Assembly: GCF_051487185.1 (NCBI RefSeq)
Contig: NZ_JAHVDK010000002.1
Location: 1 to 64,000, forward strand
DNA: 64,000 bases
Source: Inquilinus limosus_F
Lineage (GTDB): Bacteria > Pseudomonadota > Alphaproteobacteria > DSM-16000 > Inquilinaceae
Direction: 5' to 3'
Both the position numbers and the translations under genes were made by a program. Within the stretch, counting starts at the first letter, position 1. Every line of letters begins with the position of its first letter. Positions 1 to 8,066 of this stretch are shown one piece after another. The notes beneath the pieces were generated by a model. The model searched no databases. It was given only the letters and a program-made list of their open reading frames with translations, and was not told the origin of the DNA.

Positions 1-518
1 CGACGGCCCCGACCCCCACGGCGCCGACGCCGGCCGCGCCGACCTCGATCGTGCCGAAGCCCGCGACGCCCGCCGCCCCGGTGCCGCCGGTCGCCAGCAC
101 ACAGCCGCCGGCGGCGGCCGCGACCCAGCCGCCGGCCCGGGCCTCCGGCCGCTTCGCCTGGCCGGTGTCCGGCTCGGTGATCGCCGGATACAACGCGCCG
201 CTCGGCGGCAAGCCGAACCAGGGCATCAACATCTCGGCCCCGGCCGGCACCCCGATCAAGGCCGCGGGCCCCGGCGTCGTGGCCTATGCCGGCAACGAGC
301 TGCGCGGCTACGGCAACCTGGTGCTGATCCAGCACGGCGACGGGCTGGTCACCGCCTACGCTCATGCCGCATCGCTGTCGGTGAAGAAGGGCGATCAGGT
401 CACCGCCGGCCAGACCATCGGCACGGTCGGCCAGACCGGCGCCGTCGACCAGCCGCAGCTCCACTTCGAGGTGCGGAAGAACAGCCAGCCGGTCGACCCG
501 AAGCAGTATCTGCAGTGA
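1..518 (+). CDS. LytM (M23) domain protein, NlpD/EnvC-like, 5' end outside window
   Basis: The reading frame is open from the window edge (first full codon at base 3) to the TGA at 516-518, so the N-terminus is missing. About 45 residues of Pro/Ala/Thr-rich linker lead into one LytM domain. The motifs are degenerate: the usual first metal motif HxxxD reads NQGIN and the second HxH reads QLHFE, so ligands in both metal-binding motifs are replaced. That pattern is seen in NlpD and EnvC, which activate periplasmic amidases rather than cutting peptidoglycan themselves. The inferred role is amidase activation in daughter-cell separation. Full-length family members usually carry a lipoprotein signal and LysM repeats upstream, which cannot be checked here. 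Confidence 0.85.
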   Translation, partial: TAPTPTAPTPAAPTSIVPKPATPAAPVPPVASTQPPAAAATQPPARASGRFAWPVSGSVIAGYNAPLGGKPNQGINISAPAGTPIKAAGPGVVAYAGNELRGYGNLVLIQHGDGLVTAYAHAASLSVKKGDQVTAGQTIGTVGQTGAVDQPQLHFEVRKNSQPVDPKQYLQ

Positions 519-519
519 G

Positions 520-1422
520 CTAGGAGCGTTCCACCGGCGCCAGCTCGGCCAGCAGGGCGTCGCGGAAGGCGCGCACCGCGGCCGGCAGGGTGCGGCCGGC
601 CATGGTCAGGATGTGCAGCGTGCTGTCGGTCATGCCCTCGTCGGCGACTGGTACGGCGACGAACTCGCCCATCTCCACCCGGCCGGGGTCGCGGATCGCG
701 CTGGTGAAGTGGATGCAGCCCTCGATGTCGCCGAAGCGGCGCAGCGCGGCCATGGAGTTGGTCGACAGCACCGGCTCCAGCGCCAGCCCCTGCAGGTTGC
801 AGCAGGCGTCGATCAGCTGCCGCTGGGTCCGGTCCGGATCCGGCAGGGCGACGGGGTAGGGCAGGGTCTCGGCCATGGTGATCGACTTCCGCCCGGCCAG
901 CGGGTGAGTACGCGGCATCAGCGCGTGCATCGGCCGGCGGATCATCCGCTCCACTGTCACGCCGCGCGGGGGCGCCAGGTTGAAGGTGATGCCGATGTCG
1001 GTCTCGCCGTCCCGCACCCGCTCGGCGATCTGCACCGAGGTGCCGACCCAGAGATGGAAGCTCACGCCCGGATGGTCGCGGCGGAACGCGGCCACCGCCG
1101 CCGGCAGGATGTCCAGGGCGAAGCCCTCGAAGCTGGCCAGCCGGACATGGCCGCGATGAGGGCCCTGCAGCTCGCGGATTTCGGCGGCGGCGCGTTCGCC
1201 GTCCAGCATTGCCCGCCGGGCGTGCGCCGCCAGGATTTCCCCCGCCGCGCTCGGCACCATGCCGCGCGGCCGGCGCTCGAACAGCTCGGCCCCCAGCTCG
1301 CGCTCCAGCTTCGCGATCTGCCGGCTGATGGCGGAGCCGGCGACGTTCAGCCGCTTCGACGCATCCGCAATCGAACCGGACCGGGCGACCTCCAGGAAGT
1401 AGCGAAGCGCGGTGCTCTGCAT
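520..1422 (-). CDS. LysR-family transcriptional regulator
   Basis: A 300-residue protein of normal LysR length. The N-terminal winged helix-turn-helix (residues 1-60, with SGSIADASKRLNVAGSAISR) is followed by a substrate-binding domain. It lies back to back with the M20 hydrolase/AbgT transporter pair, 111 bases away, and the gap holds a perfect palindrome of LysR type. This is the same arrangement as abgR-abgABT of enterobacteria, so it probably controls that pair in response to an aminoacyl or aminobenzoyl substrate. The ligand is inferred only from context. Its 3' end lies 1 base from the end of the convergent LytM gene. Confidence 0.9.
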   Translation of the reverse strand: MQSTALRYFLEVARSGSIADASKRLNVAGSAISRQIAKLERELGAELFERRPRGMVPSAAGEILAAHARRAMLDGERAAAEIRELQGPHRGHVRLASFEGFALDILPAAVAAFRRDHPGVSFHLWVGTSVQIAERVRDGETDIGITFNLAPPRGVTVERMIRRPMHALMPRTHPLAGRKSITMAETLPYPVALPDPDRTQRQLIDACCNLQGLALEPVLSTNSMAALRRFGDIEGCIHFTSAIRDPGRVEMGEFVAVPVADEGMTDSTLHILTMAGRTLPAAVRAFRDALLAELAPVERS

Positions 1423-1438
1423 GACGTTTCTTTCGTCC

Positions 1439-1455
1439 GTTGCCGGTGCGGCAAC
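1439..1455. promoter_or_regulatory. LysR-type operator between the divergent regulator and M20 gene
   Basis: GTTGCCG and CGGCAAC form perfect 7-base arms around GTG. The core fits the T-N11-A LysR box. It lies 17 bases upstream of the regulator start and about 80 bases upstream of the hydrolase start, where an autoregulatory/activator site would be expected. Confidence 0.55.
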
Positions 1456-1533
1456 GCGTTGTTCGAATTATAGCGCTTGTGGCATGCGGATCCCCTCCAT
1501 ACCACGGATCGACGAACCAAGACCTGAACAGGG

Positions 1534-2697
1534 ATGGCGATGGAGAGCTTTTCGCCCGAGGCGATCGCGGAAGCCGTGGAGATCCGCCGGCATCTGCACG
1601 CGAACCCCGAGCTGAAATACGAGGAGCATGGCACTGCCGATCTGGTGGCGTCGCGCCTGCGTGGCCTCGGCTACGCGGTCGAGACCGGCTTGGCCGGGAC
1701 CGGCGTGGTCGGCCTGCTCGACACCGGCCGGCCGGGGCCGACCATCGCCTTCCGCGCCGACATGGACGCCCTGCCGATCCTCGAGGACACTGGCCTTCCC
1801 TATGCCTCGAAGACCCCCGGCAGGATGCATGCCTGCGGCCATGACGGGCACACCGCCTCGCTGCTCCTGGCGGCCCGCGGCCTGGCCGGCATCGCCGACC
1901 GCCTGTCCGGCCGGATCAAGCTGCTGTTCCAGCCGGCGGAGGAGGGCGGGCTCGGCGCCGCCCGGATGATCGAGGTCGGGGCGCTGGACGGTGTCGAGAG
2001 GATCTACGGCTACCACAACCGCCCGGCTTATCCGCTCGGCCGCGTCTTCGCCAAGGCCGGCCCGACCATGGGCGGCAGCTCGCTCTACGAGGTCACCATC
2101 TCCGGCAAGGGCGGCCACGCCTCGCGGCCGGATCTTGCGATCGACCCGATCTTCGTCGGCACCGCCGTGGTGCAGGGGCTGCAGAGCGTGGTGTCGCGCC
2201 GCCTGTCGCCGCTGGAATCGGGCGTCGTCACCGTCACCCAGTTCCATGGCGGCAACAGCCACAACATCATCCCGACGGCGGCGACGCTGTCGATCAACAC
2301 CCGCGACGGGTCGCCCGCGGCCTATGAGCGGATCGACCAGGAGCTGCGCTGGGTGATCGTCCAGATCTGCGAGGCGCATGGCGCCACCGCGGCGATCGAG
2401 CAGACAATGCGCATCCCCTCGGTGGTGAACGACGCCGCAGAGACCGACTTCGTGCTGACGACCGCGCTCGACCTGGTTGGCCCCGAGCGCTCCGGCCGGA
2501 TGGACTCGCTGCCGACCATGGGGGCGGAGGACTTCGCCTTTTACCTGGAGAAGGTGCCGGGCTGCTTCTTCTTCGTCGGCAACGGCGAGGACAGCGCCTA
2601 TCTGCACCACCCCCGCTACGACTACCGCGACGAGATCCTGCCGGTCGCCGCCGGGATGTTCCTCGCCATCGCCGAACGCCGCCTGGGGGTGGGCTGA
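1534..2697 (+). CDS. M20-family metal-dependent amidohydrolase
   Basis: 387 residues, typical of the M20D hippurate hydrolase / N-acyl-amino-acid amidohydrolase group. Metal-binding motifs are visible: HACGHDGH at about residues 99-106 and the catalytic pair in QPAEEGG near residue 136. The dimerisation domain sits in the middle (TISGKGGHASRPD) and the second metal-binding segment near the end (MGAEDFAFYL). It is cytosolic, with no signal peptide. The stop lies 2 bases before the AbgT-family gene, so the two are co-transcribed. By analogy with AbgA/AbgB it would cleave an imported acyl- or aminobenzoyl-amino acid. An ATG two codons downstream (1540) is an equally possible start. Confidence 0.9.
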   Translation: MAMESFSPEAIAEAVEIRRHLHANPELKYEEHGTADLVASRLRGLGYAVETGLAGTGVVGLLDTGRPGPTIAFRADMDALPILEDTGLPYASKTPGRMHACGHDGHTASLLLAARGLAGIADRLSGRIKLLFQPAEEGGLGAARMIEVGALDGVERIYGYHNRPAYPLGRVFAKAGPTMGGSSLYEVTISGKGGHASRPDLAIDPIFVGTAVVQGLQSVVSRRLSPLESGVVTVTQFHGGNSHNIIPTAATLSINTRDGSPAAYERIDQELRWVIVQICEAHGATAAIEQTMRIPSVVNDAAETDFVLTTALDLVGPERSGRMDSLPTMGAEDFAFYLEKVPGCFFFVGNGEDSAYLHHPRYDYRDEILPVAAGMFLAIAERRLGVG

Positions 2698-2699
2698 CC

Positions 2700-4229
2700 A
2701 TGACCACCGCCACCACCCGCGCCGAAGGCCGCTCCGCCATGCAGCGCTTCCTCGCCCTGATCGAGCGGGCCGGCAACCGTCTGCCGCACCCGTTCCTGCT
2801 GTTCCTCATCCTCTGCGGCGTCGTCGCGGTGCTGTCCTGGCTGATGTCGCTGGGCGGCGCCTCCGGCATCAACCCGAAGACCGGCAAGGAGGTCCTGGTC
2901 CAGAGCCTGATCTCCGGCGACGGGCTGGTCTTCGCCCTGACCTCGCTGGCCAAGAACTACGTCAATTTCCCGCCGCTCGGCGTGATCCTGGTGATCATGC
3001 TGGCGATCGGCGTGGCCGATAAGGTCGGGATGATCGCCAGCCTGATGCAGGTCAGCGTGATCAAGGCGCCGCGGCATCTGACGACCTTCGTCATCTTCCT
3101 GGTCGGCATGTGCAGCCACCTGGCCTCGGACGCCGCCTATATCGTGCTGATCCCGCTCTCAGCGATGATCTTCCAGGCGGTCGGACGCAACCCGCTAGTC
3201 GGTGCGGTCACCGGCTATGTCGCGGTCGGGGCCGGCTACGATGCCAGCCTGTTCATCACCCCGGTCGACGTCCTCCTGTCCGGCATCACCACCGGCGCCG
3301 CGCACACGATCGACCCGAACGCCTATGTCTCGCCGCTCGACAACTACTACTTCATCGCCTGCTCGGCGGTGCTGCTGTCGCTGGTCGGCACCCTGGTGAT
3401 CGAGCGGATCGTGGAGCCGCTGGCCGGCAAGTACACCGGCGACGTGGTGCTGAAGCTGGAGCCGATCGGCGCCGCTGAGGCGCGGGCGCTGAAGCGCGTC
3501 GGCTGGGTGACGCTGGCCTTCCTCGCCGTCGTGCTGGTGGCGGTGCTGCCGGCCGGGTCGCCGCTGCGCAACGAGCAGGGCGGGCTGGTGCCGTCGCCCT
3601 TCCTCGAAGGCATCGTCGCGATCCTGGCGGTGTTCTTCCTGCTGCTCGGCTGGGTCTACGGCTCTGCGGTCGGCAAGGTCAAAAGCGCCCGCGACATCGC
3701 CGGTTACATGGCCGAGGCGGTGAAGGAGCTGGCGCCGACGCTGGTGCTGTTCTTCGCCATCTCGCAGTTCCTGGCCTGGTTCCGCTGGACCAATCTCGGC
3801 GAGTGGATCGCGATCCACGGCTCGCATCTGCTCGACACCGGTGGGCTGGGCGGCACGCCGCTGGTGCTGGCCTTCATCCTGCTGGCGATGGTGATGAGCG
3901 TCTTCATCACCTCGGGCTCGGCGCAGTGGTCGCTGATGGCGCCGGTCTTCGTGCCGATGATGATGCTGGTGGGGCTGGAGCCGGCGCTGGTCCAGGCCGC
4001 CTTCCGCATCTCGGACTCGGTCACCAACGTGATCTCGCCGATGAGCCCGTACTTCGCCGTCTGCCTGGCCTTCCTGCAGCGCTATCAGAAGGATGCCGGC
4101 ATCGGCACGCTGGCGGCGATGACGCTGCCGATCTCGATCGGCTTCCTGATCGCCTGGTCCGCCTTCCTGGTGCTGTGGGTCGAGCTCGGCCTGCCGCTGG
4201 CGCCGGGCGTCGGGCTGTTCCTCAACTGA
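2700..4229 (+). CDS. abgT: AbgT-family transporter
   Basis: 509 residues and strongly hydrophobic, with about a dozen membrane segments. Family hallmarks are the early NRLPHPFLLFLIL segment and SDSVTNVISPMSPYF near residues 441-455. Escherichia AbgT imports p-aminobenzoyl-glutamate, and other members export sulfonamides. The partner M20 hydrolase immediately upstream (2-base gap) favours uptake followed by cytosolic hydrolysis. It is probably induced through the divergent LysR regulator. The gene ends at a strong bidirectional terminator shared with the convergent DUF815 gene. Substrate is inferred from the family. Confidence 0.9.
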   Translation: MTTATTRAEGRSAMQRFLALIERAGNRLPHPFLLFLILCGVVAVLSWLMSLGGASGINPKTGKEVLVQSLISGDGLVFALTSLAKNYVNFPPLGVILVIMLAIGVADKVGMIASLMQVSVIKAPRHLTTFVIFLVGMCSHLASDAAYIVLIPLSAMIFQAVGRNPLVGAVTGYVAVGAGYDASLFITPVDVLLSGITTGAAHTIDPNAYVSPLDNYYFIACSAVLLSLVGTLVIERIVEPLAGKYTGDVVLKLEPIGAAEARALKRVGWVTLAFLAVVLVAVLPAGSPLRNEQGGLVPSPFLEGIVAILAVFFLLLGWVYGSAVGKVKSARDIAGYMAEAVKELAPTLVLFFAISQFLAWFRWTNLGEWIAIHGSHLLDTGGLGGTPLVLAFILLAMVMSVFITSGSAQWSLMAPVFVPMMMLVGLEPALVQAAFRISDSVTNVISPMSPYFAVCLAFLQRYQKDAGIGTLAAMTLPISIGFLIAWSAFLVLWVELGLPLAPGVGLFLN

Positions 4230-4233
4230 AGGA

Positions 4234-4260
4234 AAGGGGCGGCGAGAGCCGCCCCTTCTT
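4234..4260. terminator. bidirectional rho-independent terminator
   Basis: A 10-bp stem (4234-4243 with 4248-4257), loop GAGA, followed by TTCTT. It sits in the 32 bases between the convergent abgT and DUF815 genes. Confidence 0.75.
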
Positions 4261-4261
4261 C

Positions 4262-5134
4262 TTACTTCGCAGCCTCGAGCCGTTTGCCCAGGCGGCCGGC
4301 CAGGTCCTGGATGTACTGCCAGGCGACGCGGCCGGAGCGGGAGCCGCGGGTAATGGTCCATTCCAGCGCCTCGGCGCGCAGCGTCGCAGGATCGATCTCG
4401 AGGCCGAAGGCGGCGGCGTAGCCCTCCACCATCTCGAGATAGGTGTCCTGGTTGCAGCCGTGGAAGCCGAGCCACAGGCCGAAGCGGTCGGACAGCGACA
4501 CCTTCTCCTCCACCGCCTCGCCGGCGATGATCGCGGTCGACCGCTCATTCTCGATCATCTCGCGCGCCAGGATGTGGCGGCGGTTCGAGGTGGCGTAGAA
4601 CACCACGTTCTCCGGCCGGCCTTCGATGCCGCCCTCCAGGATCGCCTTCAGCGACTTGTAGCTGGCGTCCTGGCCGTCGAAGGACAGGTCGTCGCAGAAC
4701 AGGATGAAGCGGCGGGTCGAGGCGCGCAGCAGATGCAGCAGGCGGGGCAGGGAGGAGATGTCCTCGCGATGGATCTCGACCAGCGCCAGGACGCCGCCAG
4801 CCTCACCGTTCACCGCCGCGTGCACCGACTTGACCAGCGAGCTCTTGCCCATGCCGCGGGCGCCCCAGAGCAGCGCGTTGTTGGCCGGCAGGCCCCGGGC
4901 GAAGCGGCGGGTGTTCTCCAGCAGCAGGTCGCGCTGCAGCTGAATGCCCTGCAGTAGGCCAAGATCGACCCGGCTGACCGTGGCGACCGGCTGCAGCCGC
5001 CCGTGCTCGGCCTCCCAGGTGAAGGCGTCGGCGCTGGCCAGGTCGGTCGGCACCGGCGGCGGCGGCGCCAACCGCTCCAGCGCATCGGCGATGCGGGTCA
5101 GCTGCTGCAGATATGTCGGATCCAGGTCGGCCAC
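4262..5134 (-). CDS. DUF815-family AAA+ ATPase
   Basis: 290 residues. The Walker A motif GARGMGKS is at residues 91-98 and Walker B is in ILFCDDLSFD about 50 residues later. An N-terminal helical region of about 60 residues precedes the ATPase core. This family is conserved in alphaproteobacteria and often lies next to yajC. It has no experimentally firm role that I know of. The gene faces away from yajC, with the start regions about 240 bases apart. It is convergent with abgT, which suggests the LysR-M20-AbgT block was placed between this ATPase and the LytM gene. Confidence 0.88.
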   Translation of the reverse strand: MADLDPTYLQQLTRIADALERLAPPPPVPTDLASADAFTWEAEHGRLQPVATVSRVDLGLLQGIQLQRDLLLENTRRFARGLPANNALLWGARGMGKSSLVKSVHAAVNGEAGGVLALVEIHREDISSLPRLLHLLRASTRRFILFCDDLSFDGQDASYKSLKAILEGGIEGRPENVVFYATSNRRHILAREMIENERSTAIIAGEAVEEKVSLSDRFGLWLGFHGCNQDTYLEMVEGYAAAFGLEIDPATLRAEALEWTITRGSRSGRVAWQYIQDLAGRLGKRLEAAK

Positions 5135-5224
5135 TGGACGTTCTCCTTCGCATTCGGCCAGCCGACGCTAATGATCGTGCCGCGCGGCTGTCGAGATCAA
5201 CCGCCGCAGGGCTCCCCTGCCCTG

Positions 5225-5294
5225 GCAGGATGGCCGGGCCCGGCCATCCTGCAAACCTCCAAGTCCGGCAGGATCGCCGAGGCGATCCTGCCGG
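5225..5294. repeat. pair of near-perfect palindromes upstream of yajC
   Basis: The first is a perfect 28-base palindrome (arms 5225-5238 and 5239-5252, starting GCAGGATGGCC). The second has 14-base arms (5265-5278 and 5281-5294, containing GGCAGGATCGCC) with a 2-base loop. The two share the core GGCAGGAT(G/C)GCC, so they look like two copies of one element. They lie in the divergent region between the DUF815 ATPase and yajC. They may act as paired operators, as a transcript hairpin, or as a dispersed intergenic repeat. Confidence 0.6.
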
Positions 5295-5373
5295 GGCGCA
5301 GGCAGACCGGATTCCGTTGCAACCGCGGCCCCGGCCGCTATAGTCGCGCGCGACTGTAAAGGTGGAGCGAAGG

Positions 5374-5817
5374 ATGTTCATTTCCGAGGCCTATGCCCAA
5401 GCGGCCGATCCCGGCGCGGCCGGGGGTGCCGGCCTGCTCGTGCAATTCGCGCCGCTGATCCTCATCTTCGTGGTGTTCTATTTCCTGCTCATCCGGCCGC
5501 AGCAGAAGCGGGCGAAGGAGCACCGCGACATGCTGGCCGCGCTGCGCCGTGGCGACCGAATCGTCACCGGCGGCGGCATCGTCGGCACCGTGCAGAAGGT
5601 CGCCGATGACGAGCTGACGGTGGAGATCGCCGAGAACGTCCGGGTCAAGGTGATCCGCAGCACCGTGACCACGGTGCTGGCCCGCACCGAGCCGGCCAAG
5701 AACGGCGGGTCGGGCAACGGCGACAAGGCCGAGGAGGCCGCGGCTCCGGCCGCCGCCAACGCGCCGGCCGAGGCGGAGAAGCCCAAGGGGCTGGCCCGCT
5801 TCCTGGCGCGCAAGTGA
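5374..5817 (+). CDS. yajC: Sec translocase accessory subunit YajC
   Basis: 147 residues from the ATG at 5374, which follows GGAGCGAAGG. An in-frame GTG at 5362 is less likely. A short N-terminal region precedes a single membrane helix (residues 20-42, LLVQFAPLILIFVVFYFLLI), then the cytosolic YajC domain with RPQQKRAKEH and GDRIVTGGGIVGTV. The last 35 residues are an Ala/Glu-rich tail. YajC binds SecDF and YidC at the inner membrane. secD and secF normally follow directly, but here a Mth938-like gene begins 23 bases later and no secD/secF is present in the window. Confidence 0.95.
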   Translation: MFISEAYAQAADPGAAGGAGLLVQFAPLILIFVVFYFLLIRPQQKRAKEHRDMLAALRRGDRIVTGGGIVGTVQKVADDELTVEIAENVRVKVIRSTVTTVLARTEPAKNGGSGNGDKAEEAAAPAAANAPAEAEKPKGLARFLARK

Positions 5818-5840
5818 GCTGAGCGGGACGGAGCGGGATC

Positions 5841-6215
5841 GTGGAAATCTCCTCCGTCATACCGCCCGGGCGGCGGATGATCGACGGCTATCAGCCGGGC
5901 GGCTTCCGCATCGCCGGAGAGCTGCATCAGGGGCCGATGCTGGTGTGGCCGGAGGGCGAGGCGCCCTGGCCGATCGGCCGGATCGAGGATCTGGCCCTGG
6001 CCGATCTCGACCCGGTGAAGCGGATCGAGCCGCCGGTCGAGGTGCTGCTGATCGGCTGCGGCCCACGCATGGTGCTGCTGCCCTCGGCGTTGCGGCGGCA
6101 GATCCGCGAGGCCGGCATCGGCATGGACGCGATGGATACCGGCGCCGCCTGCCGCACCTACAACGTGCTGATCTCGGAGGGCCGCCGCGCCGCTGCGGCG
6201 CTGATCCCGGTCTGA
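5841..6215 (+). CDS. Mth938-like domain protein (NDUFAF3 family)
   Basis: 124 residues covering the whole Mth938-like fold (DUF498), including EVLLIGCGPRM and the C-terminal DTGAACRTYNVL segment that is characteristic of the family. The mitochondrial relative NDUFAF3 helps assemble respiratory complex I. In alphaproteobacteria the gene commonly follows yajC-secD-secF and precedes a phytoene-synthase-like gene. Both neighbours are present here, but secDF is gone and two metabolic genes separate it from the phytoene-synthase-like gene. It is probably co-transcribed with yajC (23-base gap). Confidence 0.88.
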   Translation: MEISSVIPPGRRMIDGYQPGGFRIAGELHQGPMLVWPEGEAPWPIGRIEDLALADLDPVKRIEPPVEVLLIGCGPRMVLLPSALRRQIREAGIGMDAMDTGAACRTYNVLISEGRRAAAALIPV

Positions 6216-6270
6216 TAGTCTTGGAGCGGCTCGGCCGAGAGCCGGGCAGCAGAGATCGGGGAGGCGCGAC

Positions 6271-6720
6271 ATGAAGGCGATGACGGCGGGCATCACCGGA
6301 GCGAACGAGGGGATCGACGGCATCTCCTGGTCGATCCTCGGCCAGACCTATGTGCCGAAGCAGATCTCCGAGGACAGCTTCGCCTGGCACGCCACCTTGG
6401 GCATCGGCACCTTCGTGCCGCCGCATATCCACCCTCTGCAGGACGAGTTCCTCTACATCCTCGAGGGCCGGCTCGACTTCCTGCTCGACGGCAAGAACGC
6501 ATCGGCCACGGTCGGCGACCTCGTGCGCCTGCCCAAGGGCATTCCGCACGGCATCTTCAACAACAGCGGCGCGATCGCGAAATCGCTGTTCTGGGTGGCC
6601 CCGACCGGCCGGCTGGTCGAGCTGTTCCAGGCCCTGCACGACCTGCCGCAGCAGACGCCGGAGGCGGTGGTGGCGCTGGCGGCGAAGCACGATGTCGAGT
6701 TTCTGCCGCCGCCTGCTTAG
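6271..6720 (+). CDS. cupin-domain protein
   Basis: 149 residues with a single conserved cupin barrel. Motif 1 is PPHIHPLQDEFLYILEG (residues 50-66) with the two His and the Glu ligands. Motif 2 is in PKGIPHGIFNN with its His. This metal set resembles quercetin-dioxygenase-like cupins, so it may bind a metal and act as a small dioxygenase or isomerase. The substrate is unknown. The ATG at 6271 follows GGGAGG at a good distance. It converges on the FAD monooxygenase gene with 2 bases between their ends. Confidence 0.85.
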   Translation: MKAMTAGITGANEGIDGISWSILGQTYVPKQISEDSFAWHATLGIGTFVPPHIHPLQDEFLYILEGRLDFLLDGKNASATVGDLVRLPKGIPHGIFNNSGAIAKSLFWVAPTGRLVELFQALHDLPQQTPEAVVALAAKHDVEFLPPPA

Positions 6721-6722
6721 GG

Positions 6723-7964
6723 TCAGTTGGGGCGACGGAGCTGGGCCGGGGTGAAACCGGCGACCGTCGCATAGCCCCGGACGATCGCCTGGCGCTCCGC
6801 ATGCGGCAGGACCGCCTCGATGTCCTCGAAGCCGTCCGGCGCCAGCTGCTCGACCACGTCGATCACGCCCTCCGGCCCGCCGCTGCGGTTGAGCCGGACG
6901 ATCTCCGCGGTCTTCGGCCGCCGCTCCGCCTCGTAGCGCTCCAGGGCGGCCTCGGCGTCCGGCGCCTCCGCCAGGGCATCGGCCAGGGCCCGGGCGTCGA
7001 GGATCGCCTGGGACGCGCCGTTCGACCCCACCGGGTACATCGGATGCGCCGCGTCGCCCAGCAGCGTCACCCGGCCGTGCCGCCAGCGCGGCAGCGGGTC
7101 GCGATCGCACATCGGGTACTCCCAGAACTCCGCCGTCGCCTGGATGATCTCGGTGATGTCTGCCTCCGGCAGCGCAAAGCGCCGGGCGTGCGGCAGGGCC
7201 TCGTCCAGCCGGCCGGGCCGCGACCAGTCCTCGCGCCGGGGTGGGGGAGCACTGCCGTTGCCGATGCGCGCGCACACGACCCAGTTGGTCAGCCGCCGGT
7301 CCGGCGCGGTGCCCGGCGCGATCGGGTACAGCACGACCTTCGCCTGCATGCCGCCGGCGACGATCATGGTCCGCCCGTCCATATAGCCCGGCCAGTCGAT
7401 CGCGCCGCGCCACATCATGACGCCGTTCCAGGAGGGCGGCCCCTGGTCGGGATACAGCGTGTCCCGGACGATCGAATGGATGCCGTCGGCCGCGATAAGA
7501 ACGTGGCCCCGCGCGGTGCCGGCCGGCGCGCCGTGGCGGTCGACGAAATGCGCGACGACCTCGGCTCCAGTCTGCTCGAATCCGGCTAGGCGGCGCCCAT
7601 GGTGGATCTCGCCGCCGAGCCGCTCCCGCGCCGCCCTGTGCAGTTCGCCGAGCAGCCGGCCGCGGTGGATCGAGAATTGCGGCACAGGAAAGCCGGCATC
7701 CAGGCCGCGCGGCTCGCGCCACACCACTTGGCCGAAGCGGTTGCAGTACAGCAGCTCCCGGGTGCGGATGGCGACGGCGTCGAGCCGGTCGAGCAGGCCG
7801 AGCCCGGCGAGCTCCTGGATCGCATTCGGCAGGGTGTTGATGCCGACGCCGATCTCCCGCGGCTCGGCCGACTGCTCGAACACCGCGCAGTCCAGGCCGC
7901 GTGCGTGCAGCATCAGCGCCGTCGTTAGACCGCCGATGCCGCCGCCGACGATGATCGCCTTCAT
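6723..7964 (-). CDS. FAD-dependent aromatic monooxygenase
   Basis: 413 residues. The N-terminal dinucleotide-binding motif is IIVGGGIGGLTTALML (residues 4-19), and the ribityl-binding motif GDAAHPMYPVGSNGASQA lies in the C-terminal half. These place it in the group A flavoprotein hydroxylases, close to PhzS-like flavin-dependent oxidoreductases. It would use NAD(P)H and O2 to hydroxylate an aromatic ring in the cytosol. The convergent cupin gene could encode a ring-cleaving or isomerising partner, but this is only a neighbourhood inference. No phenazine genes are nearby. Confidence 0.88.
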   Translation of the reverse strand: MKAIIVGGGIGGLTTALMLHARGLDCAVFEQSAEPREIGVGINTLPNAIQELAGLGLLDRLDAVAIRTRELLYCNRFGQVVWREPRGLDAGFPVPQFSIHRGRLLGELHRAARERLGGEIHHGRRLAGFEQTGAEVVAHFVDRHGAPAGTARGHVLIAADGIHSIVRDTLYPDQGPPSWNGVMMWRGAIDWPGYMDGRTMIVAGGMQAKVVLYPIAPGTAPDRRLTNWVVCARIGNGSAPPPRREDWSRPGRLDEALPHARRFALPEADITEIIQATAEFWEYPMCDRDPLPRWRHGRVTLLGDAAHPMYPVGSNGASQAILDARALADALAEAPDAEAALERYEAERRPKTAEIVRLNRSGGPEGVIDVVEQLAPDGFEDIEAVLPHAERQAIVRGYATVAGFTPAQLRRPN

Positions 7965-8066
7965 CGGTCACCTCCCGATCTGTATCCGGCCGAGTGTTCA
8001 ACCTCGGAGCATGGCTGGCAAGCTCCGGTGGCGGGCGGTGCTGCGAGCGGGCATATAGGGGCCGCC

